25,438 nt of DNA from positions 1-25,438 of the IMG/VR virus record IMGVR_UViG_3300046777_001492; one strand, 5' to 3'. Each line of letters opens with the position of its first letter. Positions within the stretch are counted from its first letter, which is position 1. Below the pieces are notes generated by a model. It was not told the origin of the DNA. It saw nothing but the letters and a program-made list of their open reading frames with translations, and did not search any database. Positions 1-6,247 of this stretch are shown here, in pieces. The translations under genes and the position numbers were made by a program. The DNA comes from a virus.

Positions 1-293
1 GTAATACTGCGGATGGTGGGAATGGTGGGGCAGGGACCGAATACTCTTATACCGTTTTGAATGGTTCCGCTTCGTCTGGCACTGCCGGTTCTGGTGGTGG
101 TGGTGGCGGTGCGGGGTCTACGGTTTCTGGCAATATTGGACAACCCGGTAATGGTGGCTTATATGGCGGAGGCGGTGGCGGAACGGCAGCCGACCCCGGA
201 ACAAGCACTGGTGGTTCAGGTGCTCAGGGGGCAATCATAATCACCTATGTGACTGCCCTTGATGACAACGGCTTCTTTGCACTATTTAACTAA
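1..293 (+). CDS. Glycine-rich tail fibre/structural protein, C-terminal fragment
   Basis: The frame is open from the left edge (first full codon at base 3) to TAA at 291-293, so this is the 3' end of a longer gene; a TTG codon at 57 is not a convincing start. The visible 96 residues are dominated by Gly, Ser and Thr, with runs such as GGGGGG, and end in a less glycine-rich segment containing GAQGAIIITYV. Gly-rich stretches closing with a QGxIIIxY-like beta strand are common at the C-terminus of phage tail fibre and spike proteins; that is remembered family knowledge, not a search result. The stop overlaps the start of the lysozyme gene by one base (TAATG), so the two are translationally coupled. 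It lies at the start of the virion/lysis block, which fits a receptor-binding or decoration role. The exact role is unknown. Confidence 0.6.
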   Translation, partial: NTADGGNGGAGTEYSYTVLNGSASSGTAGSGGGGGGAGSTVSGNIGQPGNGGLYGGGGGGTAADPGTSTGGSGAQGAIIITYVTALDDNGFFALFN

Positions 294-751
294 TGGCTCC
301 CCGTCTTCAAGTCGCTGCTCTTGCCCTTAGTGCATCTGCACTGGTTGGCATTGCTGTGCACGAGGGATATCGTGAAGAAGCCTATATTCCTGTCCCCGGA
401 GACGTTCCTACCATTGGTTTTGGGACCACTGGAGGGGTAAAAATGGGCGAAAAAACCACCCCCGAAAGAGCCCTTATTCGCCTGTTGAATGACTCAAACA
501 AGTTCCAAAATGCGGTCAAAAGATGCGCTCCAGTCCCCATGCACCAGCACGAATTCGATGTGTACGTCAGTCTGACGTACAATATTGGCGAGGGGGCTTT
601 CTGCAAAAGCACCTTGGCAAAACGCCTTAATGAGGGTGACTACGAAGGCGCTTGCCGTGAGATACTACGATGGAACAAGTTCCGTGGCCGTGAGCTACCG
701 GGCTTGACCAAAAGACGCACGGAGGAGTACCACAAGTGCTTGGGCTCTTAG
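293..751 (+). CDS. Endolysin, GH24 lysozyme, probable signal-anchor-release type
   Basis: A 152-residue muramidase of the T4/lambdoid GH24 family that would cleave the glycan strands of peptidoglycan at lysis. Residues 5-22 form a weakly hydrophobic Ala/Leu/Ser/Gly-rich segment after a single Arg, as in signal-anchor-release endolysins, and the catalytic Glu follows at once (HEG, E24). The core then reads PGDVPTIGFGTT at residues 35-46, matching the family's TIGYGHT signature. The usual catalytic Asp nine residues after the Glu is replaced by Pro33; D37 in PGD is the nearest acidic residue and T40 the likely catalytic Thr. Typical later features follow: TYNIGEGAFCKSTL at about 96-109 and a C-terminal LTKRRTEEYHKCL. 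The ATG overlaps the upstream stop and no strong ribosome site is seen. The spanin genes follow directly. No holin is visible nearby. Confidence 0.9.
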   Translation: MAPRLQVAALALSASALVGIAVHEGYREEAYIPVPGDVPTIGFGTTGGVKMGEKTTPERALIRLLNDSNKFQNAVKRCAPVPMHQHEFDVYVSLTYNIGEGAFCKSTLAKRLNEGDYEGACREILRWNKFRGRELPGLTKRRTEEYHKCLGS

Positions 752-1224
752 TAAACAGGTGGGTAGTTGGAGCACTAACCGGGCTGATAATGCTCGGTTT
801 TGCTTATTGGAAAGGCTACGTTAACGGCCAAAACAACACCCAGCAAAAGTTCGATGCCTACGTTGTGGCACAGGAGCGTGAGGCACAAATCAAGGCCGAA
901 GAAGCACGTCAAACTGAACGTGACTTGCAGGCCAGAATCAATAAGATTCAGAAGGAGAAGCGCGATGTCTCAAAGATTGCTGATACTAAGTACCACGCTC
1001 TTGTTGACAGCCTGCGCCAGCGTCCCCAAGAACGAGACACCTCGGATGGAGTGTCCGGCAGTGCCGGAAATGTTGTGGGATGCACCGGAGAGGGACTGGC
1101 TCGGCCAGATGCAGAATTTCTTGCAGGGTTTGCTGCCGACGCAGCCAGACTCCAAGCAGCCTACGACTCCTGTAGAAAAGCCTACGAAGTAGTCTTCAAC
1201 CCACAAAACAAAGCGACTGAATAA
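736..1224 (+). CDS. Rz: Inner-membrane spanin (i-spanin), Rz-like
   Basis: A 162-residue protein starting at GTG 736 and overlapping the lysozyme end by 16 bases. Residues 8-26 form one hydrophobic transmembrane helix close to the N-terminus. It is followed by a long, highly charged Glu/Gln/Arg/Lys helix (about 35-85) expected to be a periplasmic coiled coil, and a Cys-containing C-terminal part (VGCTGEG, DSCRKAY). This is the standard layout of lambda Rz-type inner-membrane spanins, which join an outer-membrane lipoprotein to fuse the two membranes in the last step of Gram-negative host lysis. The identity rests on topology, position after the endolysin and the lipoprotein gene nested inside it; spanins have little sequence conservation. 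The ATG of the next gene starts two bases after its stop. Confidence 0.85.
   Translation: MLGLLVNRWVVGALTGLIMLGFAYWKGYVNGQNNTQQKFDAYVVAQEREAQIKAEEARQTERDLQARINKIQKEKRDVSKIADTKYHALVDSLRQRPQERDTSDGVSGSAGNVVGCTGEGLARPDAEFLAGFAADAARLQAAYDSCRKAYEVVFNPQNKATE
965..1192 (+). CDS. Rz1: Outer-membrane spanin lipoprotein (o-spanin), nested Rz1-like
   Basis: A 75-residue reading frame wholly contained in the i-spanin gene in another frame. The frame is open further upstream, but the preferred start is ATG 965, preceded by AGAAGGAGAAGCG, a strong ribosome site. The product has a textbook lipoprotein signal: MSQR, a hydrophobic stretch, then the lipobox LTAC with Cys17, where signal peptidase II would cleave and lipidate. 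The mature part is short and proline-rich (PAVPEM, PTQPDSKQPTTPVEKP), as in lambda Rz1 and its relatives. It would sit on the inner face of the outer membrane and bind the C-terminus of the i-spanin across the periplasm. Being fully embedded is the lambda-type arrangement. Confidence 0.87.
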   Translation: MSQRLLILSTTLLLTACASVPKNETPRMECPAVPEMLWDAPERDWLGQMQNFLQGLLPTQPDSKQPTTPVEKPTK

Positions 1225-1225
1225 T

Positions 1226-3082
1226 ATGCCGCTTCTTCGACTTTTTCTTAAGCCGGGAATTGATAAGCAGAACACCGAATACGGCGCAGAAGGCGGCTGG
1301 GTGGACTGTGACTACATTCGTTTCCGGTATGGCCTGCCCGAAAAGTTGGGCGGCTGGGAGCCACTGGATAACGGTTCAAATGTATATCTACTTGGTCAGG
1401 TAAGTGACATTTTTACTTGGAATGACCTGTATGGCATTCCGTACATGTTGGTTGGGACCACCAAAAAGCTATATGCCTACCGGGGTGGTAACTGGGGGGA
1501 TGTCACCCCAATCCGAAAGACTTCAACCACAGCCACGTTTACCACCACTAATGGTTCAACCACCGTTACGGTAAATGACACCGCACACGGAGCTATTGCA
1601 GGGGATTTTGTCACTATTTCCTCAGTAACAGGAGACCCCGGAGGTATTCCGAATGCCTCCTTGCAGAATGAGTTTGAGATTCAGGGCGTTCTAAACGCCA
1701 ATTCATACACCATCGTAAGTCCGACGGCGGCTACTTCTAGCGCAACAGCGGCGGGAACTGCGACCGCCACGTATCAGTTAAATATCGGCTCCACAGTGTC
1801 GTTTTTTGACTTGGGTTGGAGTGCTGGTACTTGGGGTGAGTCCACTTGGGGTACTCCGCGTTCCCCGGCAACTCAGCCCTTGATTACTGCACGTGTGTGG
1901 CAGTTTGATGCCTTTGGCGAAGATGTTATCTGCCAGCTTGTTAATGGACCAGCCTACTACTTCGATACCAGTTCTGGTATTAACACTAGGGCCACGCTTC
2001 TTGCTGGTGCACCGACAAAGAGCAACTTTGCTCTTGTGTCCACTCCTGATAGGCATTTGGTTTGCTTTGGCACGGAGAATATTGTCGGCACCACAACCAC
2101 ACAGGACCCGATGCTTGTGCGCTTTTCCAACCAAGAAGATGCCACCGTCTTCGAGGAAACAGCCACAAATACTGCGGGGGCCCAACGCCTTACTGACGGC
2201 AGTCGAATCCTTTCAGCCATTCGCTCTCGTGGTCAGATTCTTATCTTTACGGATACGGCACTGCATGCCATGCAGTATGTCGGACCTCCATTCACCTTTG
2301 GCTTTCAGCAACTAGGTGCTAATTGCGGATGCATCGGACCACATGCTGCGGTTGACGTGAACGGCCTTGCGTTCTGGATGGGCAAAGAAGCCTTCTACAT
2401 GTTTGACGGTACGGTGAAAAAGATGCCGTGTACTGTTCAAGACTACGTATTTAAGGATGTCAACCTAGTGCAAGGATTTAAGGTTGCGGCTGGGGTGAAT
2501 TCTCAATTCAATGAGGTAACGTGGTGGTACTGTTCTGGGGATGCTACCGACATTGACCGGTTTGTTACGTATAACTATCTTGAGGATGTGTGGTCCATCG
2601 GGACCATGGCAAGAACAGCGTGGTCGGATATTGGCACGTTTGAAAAGCCTCTTGGCGCTGCGTATCTGCCCGACAGCAATGCTGCTACTACCACTACCAT
2701 CTATGGTTTGACCGCCGGTAGGTCTGTGGTTTATAGGCATGAGACAGGGTATAACGGGGATGGTCAGGCCATTGACTCGTACATCCAATCGGGTTATTTC
2801 GACATCGGTGACGGCGACAACATGGTGTTTATGAAGCGGTTCATCCCCGACTTCAAGAATCAGGTAGGCGAACTAGATGTCAATCTTCTCCTTCGTGCCT
2901 ACCCATCTGCCACCGCCACACCAAGCTCCTTGGACCCTTATCCAATCACCCCGACCACTCAAAAGGTCGATACCAGAGCCCGTGGTAGGCAGATTTCACT
3001 GAAGATTCGCAGCTACGAAATCGATACAAATTGGCGTTTTGGCACCATGCGAGTTGACCTCCAACCGGATGGTCTGCGATGA
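1226..3082 (+). CDS. Virion protein, P22 gp10-like DNA-stabilisation/tail-hub type
   Basis: A 618-residue protein, ATG two bases after the spanin stop. The N-terminus reads MPLLRLFLKPGIDKQNTEY, then GWVDCDYIRFRYGLPEKLGG and, around residues 60-90, LVGTTKKLYAYRGG followed by a TPI turn. This order (PGID, gW.d...RfR.G, GW, GT..kLY) is the pattern of phage head-tail connector proteins related to P22 gp10. In P22 that protein plugs the portal channel after packaging. Residues about 95-185 form a Thr/Ser/Ala-rich beta insert (DFVTISSVTGDPGGIPNASL) that resembles the FCCH-like insert of many phage structural proteins. The remainder is beta-rich with repeated aromatic strands, compatible with a beta-propeller. 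It overlaps the next gene by ATGA. The call is by pattern memory; a generic virion protein label is the safe fallback. Confidence 0.6.
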   Translation: MPLLRLFLKPGIDKQNTEYGAEGGWVDCDYIRFRYGLPEKLGGWEPLDNGSNVYLLGQVSDIFTWNDLYGIPYMLVGTTKKLYAYRGGNWGDVTPIRKTSTTATFTTTNGSTTVTVNDTAHGAIAGDFVTISSVTGDPGGIPNASLQNEFEIQGVLNANSYTIVSPTAATSSATAAGTATATYQLNIGSTVSFFDLGWSAGTWGESTWGTPRSPATQPLITARVWQFDAFGEDVICQLVNGPAYYFDTSSGINTRATLLAGAPTKSNFALVSTPDRHLVCFGTENIVGTTTTQDPMLVRFSNQEDATVFEETATNTAGAQRLTDGSRILSAIRSRGQILIFTDTALHAMQYVGPPFTFGFQQLGANCGCIGPHAAVDVNGLAFWMGKEAFYMFDGTVKKMPCTVQDYVFKDVNLVQGFKVAAGVNSQFNEVTWWYCSGDATDIDRFVTYNYLEDVWSIGTMARTAWSDIGTFEKPLGAAYLPDSNAATTTTIYGLTAGRSVVYRHETGYNGDGQAIDSYIQSGYFDIGDGDNMVFMKRFIPDFKNQVGELDVNLLLRAYPSATATPSSLDPYPITPTTQKVDTRARGRQISLKIRSYEIDTNWRFGTMRVDLQPDGLR

Positions 3083-3792
3083 GCAAAATCAATAACGTCC
3101 GTCTACCAAACGCCGCTAGGCAACAATATGACCCTAGCCAGTTTGACCAGTTGGTGCGTTCTCTTGAACAAATTATTCTTCAATTAAATGCCACCTACGG
3201 TTCAGTCAGTGACCAAAATCAGGCCGGTGCTGCTAGCTGGTTTGCTAATGGCGGTGCGGGAGCAGCGGGCTTTGCTGCTGGAATCAGGGGCGCACAGCTA
3301 AGTAACGGTATCGCGTTGCCGTATGCGATGCTTGTTTCGGATGAGGACCAAGCTAACGCAAGTATCACAGGCGAAAACCTGATTACGTTCACTTCCGTGT
3401 CTCCTTCGAGGGGAATTACGGTAGAGAACAACTCAGAGATACACGTACCGTGTGCCGGTCAATATCTGGTTGCTTTCTCGCTTCAGGTCACAAACCGGGG
3501 CAATACTGCGGCTGAATTTGAGGTTTGGGCCAAGGACACCGGCACTAATTTCCCGCTAAGTAATACACGTTTTGATGTTCCCGTTCGTAAAAGCAGCGGT
3601 GTATGGAGCCATATAGTTCCAGCGGTAGCGGGTATTTTTACGGTAAATGACCCGTTGAATGACTACCTTGAACTGGCTTGGTGGTCCGATAGCCTTGATG
3701 TGTATTTAGAGCACTATGCTGCTGGAACCTCACCAACAAGGCCTGAAATTCCTTCTGTGCTTCTGACTATCAATTTCATCTCCACCCACTGA
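3079..3792 (+). CDS. Virion structural protein with C-terminal C1q/TNF-like jelly-roll
   Basis: A 237-residue protein. Residues 1-45 are polar and probably helical (PSQFDQLVRSLEQIILQLNATYG), suitable for attachment or trimerisation. A Gly/Ala-rich linker follows (ANGGAGAAGFAAG). Residues about 85-237 alternate short beta strands with the pattern seen in C1q/TNF-like phage decoration or fibre domains: GQYLVAFSLQVTNRG, then AEFEVWAKDTG, then NDYLELAWWSDSLDVYLEHY, and an ending SPTRPEIPSVLLTINFIS. The ending SPTRPxIPSVxxTxxF recurs in proteins I recall from marine phages. It overlaps the upstream gene by ATGA and is one base from the next. It is probably a trimeric virion-surface protein; exact location unknown. 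Confidence 0.55.
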   Translation: MSKINNVRLPNAARQQYDPSQFDQLVRSLEQIILQLNATYGSVSDQNQAGAASWFANGGAGAAGFAAGIRGAQLSNGIALPYAMLVSDEDQANASITGENLITFTSVSPSRGITVENNSEIHVPCAGQYLVAFSLQVTNRGNTAAEFEVWAKDTGTNFPLSNTRFDVPVRKSSGVWSHIVPAVAGIFTVNDPLNDYLELAWWSDSLDVYLEHYAAGTSPTRPEIPSVLLTINFISTH

Positions 3793-3793
3793 T

Positions 3794-4126
3794 ATGGCCA
3801 ATAAATATCTTCGTAAATACGACATCCCTGCGGCCACGACGGAGACCTTGTTGTACACAGTGCCCGCTGCAAATACCGCTATTGTCTCGTCTTTACGGGC
3901 CACCAATGGAAACGCCAATAACGGCGCTTTGACCGTGGTCGTTTATCCAGAAGGCGGGGCCACTGCTCACTACGTACTGAAGGACTATGTTATTCCGACT
4001 AACTCAACGATGGACGTATTCAGTGGTGTTCCACTTGTTCTTGAGGCCACGGATGAGTTGGCTGTTGAAGCAAGTGTGGCTGATGTGTCCGTATATCTGT
4101 CCTACCTTGAGGTAGATAGGAATTGA
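3794..4126 (+). CDS. Small beta-rich virion-associated protein
   Basis: A 110-residue protein with no membrane segment. Its sequence is a run of beta strands (ETLLYTVPAANTAIVSSLRATN, split around a proline; ALTVVVYPEGG; ELAVEASVADVSVYLSYLEV). The TVPAANTAIV..L.A.N motif recurs in small phage virion proteins that travel with tail or decoration genes, from memory. It starts one base after the previous stop and ends at the first real non-coding gap in the block, so it may be the last gene of the lysis/tail sub-operon. No enzymatic motif is seen. Confidence 0.6.
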   Translation: MANKYLRKYDIPAATTETLLYTVPAANTAIVSSLRATNGNANNGALTVVVYPEGGATAHYVLKDYVIPTNSTMDVFSGVPLVLEATDELAVEASVADVSVYLSYLEVDRN

Positions 4127-4152
4127 TGGTTTTTTGTGGTATGGGGTATACT
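4123..4152 (+). promoter_or_regulatory. Putative sigma70-like promoter before the large virion genes
   Basis: TTGATG (4123-4128), an 18-base spacer and TATACT (4147-4152) lie in the 108-base gap before the 670-residue virion gene; the -35 hexamer overlaps the stop of the gene before. TATACT differs from the -10 consensus at one base; the -35 is weaker. Transcription would begin near 4159, inside a perfect 10-base palindrome (GTGCTAGCAC, 4154-4163) that could act as an operator. Prediction only. Confidence 0.45.
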
Positions 4153-4200
4153 TGTGCTAGCACTAACGCGAAAGTGCGAAAAGAGTCGCGCCTGATACCC
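4143..4200 (+). other. Structured intergenic element with nested inverted repeats
   Basis: The outer arms GGGTAT (4144-4149) and ATACCC (4195-4200) are complementary. Between them are the perfect palindrome GTGCTAGCAC (4154-4163) and a second inverted repeat, CGCGA (4167-4171) with TCGCG (4186-4190). The arrangement could form a branched RNA or DNA structure of about 57 bases. It resembles a tRNA only superficially and is too short for one. It overlaps the putative promoter, so only part of it would be transcribed from that start. Confidence 0.4.
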
Positions 4201-4217
4201 ACCCATTTTTACTGCAT

Positions 4218-4232
4218 CGAACTTGAGGTTCG
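4218..4232 (+). promoter_or_regulatory. Hairpin carrying the ribosome-binding site of the next gene
   Basis: CGAAC (4218-4222) and GTTCG (4228-4232) flank the loop TTGAG, forming a short hairpin that ends two bases before ATG 4235. The likely Shine-Dalgarno GAGG (4225-4228) lies mostly in the loop. It supports ATG 4235 over the TTG at 4223 as start, because a TTG start would leave no ribosome site. The hairpin could tune translation of the first large virion protein. Confidence 0.4.
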
Positions 4233-4234
4233 CA

Positions 4235-6247
4235 ATGGATGAAGAAGGCATCATGGCGCTAGGACCGGGGTCCATGGACCAAGGCCCAATGCCGGAAGAA
4301 AACACTCTCAGCTATAACGAGGCGTATAACGCCACGAAGAATGCTGTCCGCGAGTTCCACCCAGAAATCTCATCTCAGTATGAGATGGGAATGGACGAGA
4401 TTCTTGCCGAGCTTGGTAATCTGACGGTAGAAGAACTTGATGCGCTCCGTCAGCTTGTTGAATACGTAGAAAAGAATCGTGACCGCTATCCCGAAGTGAT
4501 GGCGGAACTTGTCGCCCAAGACATCATTGATGAGGGCGATTTCCCACCTGAATACGATGAACAATTCATGGCTGTGCTTCGCGCAGCTATCGAAGAAGCT
4601 TCTCTCCGTGGCAAGGCCATGGAGATTCCTCAGGTACAACAGTTTGCAGACGGAGGCCTTGCCTCCTTGGCCGCTCAGGGTCGTTTTGGCGACACCATGC
4701 TGGCCCACATTACTCCGACAGAAGCCGCAATGCTCAAGGCAATGGGCGGCTCTGGCACCATCAACCCGATGACGGGTTTGCCTGAGTTCTTCTTCAAGAA
4801 GATTTTCAGAGCGATTAAAAGGGTAGTTAAGGGTGTTGTTAAGGGTGTCAAGAAGGTCCTTAGCTCTCCGATTGGTCGTATCGTCGGTACGATTGCTCTT
4901 ACCCCATTTGTTGGTCCGGTTGCTGCCGGTGCAATTGTTGGCGGTATTACTGGCGGGGTTAAGGGTGCCATTCTTGGTGGTATCGGTGGCTACGTAAGTG
5001 GTGCCGGGTTCACTGACGATATTCTAGGCAGTGGCATTGGTAAGAGTCTGGTTGGTGCTCTCGGTCAGACTGGTGCTAAGTTTGCCATCCAGACCGCAAC
5101 CGGTACTGCCTTGGGGCTTGCCGGTGGAGCAAAGCTAGGGGATGCCATTAAGGGTGGCGTGGCTGGTGCTGCACTCCAATACGCCATGGGCAAGACCCTT
5201 GGTGCAGGTCGTAAGCCGGGTGAGGCACCCGCACCGATTCAGGAAAGAGGCATTGGTGGGCTTGGTTCCACTGCTCCTTCCCAAGCTCCCGGTGGTATTT
5301 CTCCGGGTATCCCCCTGCCTCCGCGTGAGGCAATCGTTGGTACACCACTTGGGCCAACCGGCCCTGCGGCTCCCGGTTTTGCTCCGGCACAGCAGATTCT
5401 TACACAAGGTGCTATGCCGACTTCGTCGGTGGCGGCCACTAATCCGGCGGTTCAACAGGGTGTAGCAAACGCATTCGCGGATGCCGCAGAGGCAATGCCT
5501 CTGACTAGCCAAATCAATCGTGCCGCCGCCTCGGCAACCCCGACCATTTCTCCGATGACTCCTTCTGCTCCTAACTTTCAGGTGCAGGCACCAAAAGTGC
5601 CGGGAGTTCTTGGCGGTGGCGCGGGAGCCGAGACCGCGACTGCTCCTACCCAACCTGACTTTGGTTTTGACCGTCTTAGCAGAGAGCCTTTCTCCTATGC
5701 CAAGGACGTGTACAACACTTATCTCAGCCCCAGCCGTGAAGGCCTTTCCGCTGATGCCGGGATTATAGAAAAGTATGGTCCGTTGACTGCCGTAGGCCTC
5801 GGTGCCATGTATGCTGGTGGTGGCTTTGAGCCACAGACAATGAATGCACCTAGTTTTGAACCGGGAGAGGGAGGTCAACGTTTCCTTAATCAAGCCCCCA
5901 ATCTGTTCTACGTACAAAACCTTCCGGGCGTACGTTACGGTTCTCGCGGAGAGATTATCGGCACGGAACCCTACAATAGGCCTCTTCCAAGCAGAGAGGA
6001 TATCCTTGTTCCCACTTACAATACCGGTGGTATCGCTGATATTCAGGCGTTCCCGCGCAGGGTCGGTGGTATCTCAGGTCCCGGTACAGAGAAAAGTGAC
6101 AGCATCCCGGCAATGCTATCCGACGGTGAATTTGTGATGACTGCTCGTGCAGTTCGTGGCATGGGCAACGGTTCAAGGCGGCAAGGGGCCAAGCGCATGT
6201 ATAAACTAATGGCGATGCTTGAAAAGAACGCATCGAAGGGGGCTTAA
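4235..6247 (+). CDS. Large virion protein with membrane-active glycine-zipper segment
   Basis: A 670-residue protein from ATG 4235 (GAGG six bases upstream). Residues 1-130 are acidic and helical. Residues 137-186 contain FADGGLASL, GDTMLAHITP and GGSGTINPMTGLPEFF, a set of phrases I recall in virion proteins of many marine phages. Next comes a strongly cationic amphipathic stretch (about 187-212, Lys/Arg/Val repeats), then a glycine-zipper-like hydrophobic region (about 213-315). Residues 330-500 are a Pro/Ala/Gly-rich linker. The C-terminus has GPGTEKSDSIPAMLSDGEFVM at about 617-637 (quoted in part by memory of the conserved SDSIPAxLSDGEFVMT motif) and a basic helix. The design suggests an internal or ejection protein that inserts in host membranes, or a tape-measure-like protein. 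The exact role is unproven. Confidence 0.6.
   Translation: MDEEGIMALGPGSMDQGPMPEENTLSYNEAYNATKNAVREFHPEISSQYEMGMDEILAELGNLTVEELDALRQLVEYVEKNRDRYPEVMAELVAQDIIDEGDFPPEYDEQFMAVLRAAIEEASLRGKAMEIPQVQQFADGGLASLAAQGRFGDTMLAHITPTEAAMLKAMGGSGTINPMTGLPEFFFKKIFRAIKRVVKGVVKGVKKVLSSPIGRIVGTIALTPFVGPVAAGAIVGGITGGVKGAILGGIGGYVSGAGFTDDILGSGIGKSLVGALGQTGAKFAIQTATGTALGLAGGAKLGDAIKGGVAGAALQYAMGKTLGAGRKPGEAPAPIQERGIGGLGSTAPSQAPGGISPGIPLPPREAIVGTPLGPTGPAAPGFAPAQQILTQGAMPTSSVAATNPAVQQGVANAFADAAEAMPLTSQINRAAASATPTISPMTPSAPNFQVQAPKVPGVLGGGAGAETATAPTQPDFGFDRLSREPFSYAKDVYNTYLSPSREGLSADAGIIEKYGPLTAVGLGAMYAGGGFEPQTMNAPSFEPGEGGQRFLNQAPNLFYVQNLPGVRYGSRGEIIGTEPYNRPLPSREDILVPTYNTGGIADIQAFPRRVGGISGPGTEKSDSIPAMLSDGEFVMTARAVRGMGNGSRRQGAKRMYKLMAMLEKNASKGA

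Noticed and set aside
4143-4204. Possible tRNA gene (outer stem and CCCA-like end)
   Set aside because: About 57 bases between arms, no anticodon arm or T-loop consensus (GTTCRA), so not a tRNA.
4223-4234. TTG start at 4223 for the 670-residue virion protein
   Set aside because: ATG 4235 has GAGG at proper distance; using TTG would consume that ribosome site.
5135-5917. A 260-codon open frame on the minus strand
   Set aside because: Lies wholly antisense to the 670-residue virion gene; its product is Arg/Cys/His-rich and without motifs, as expected from the reverse of a Gly/Ala/Pro-rich coding sequence.
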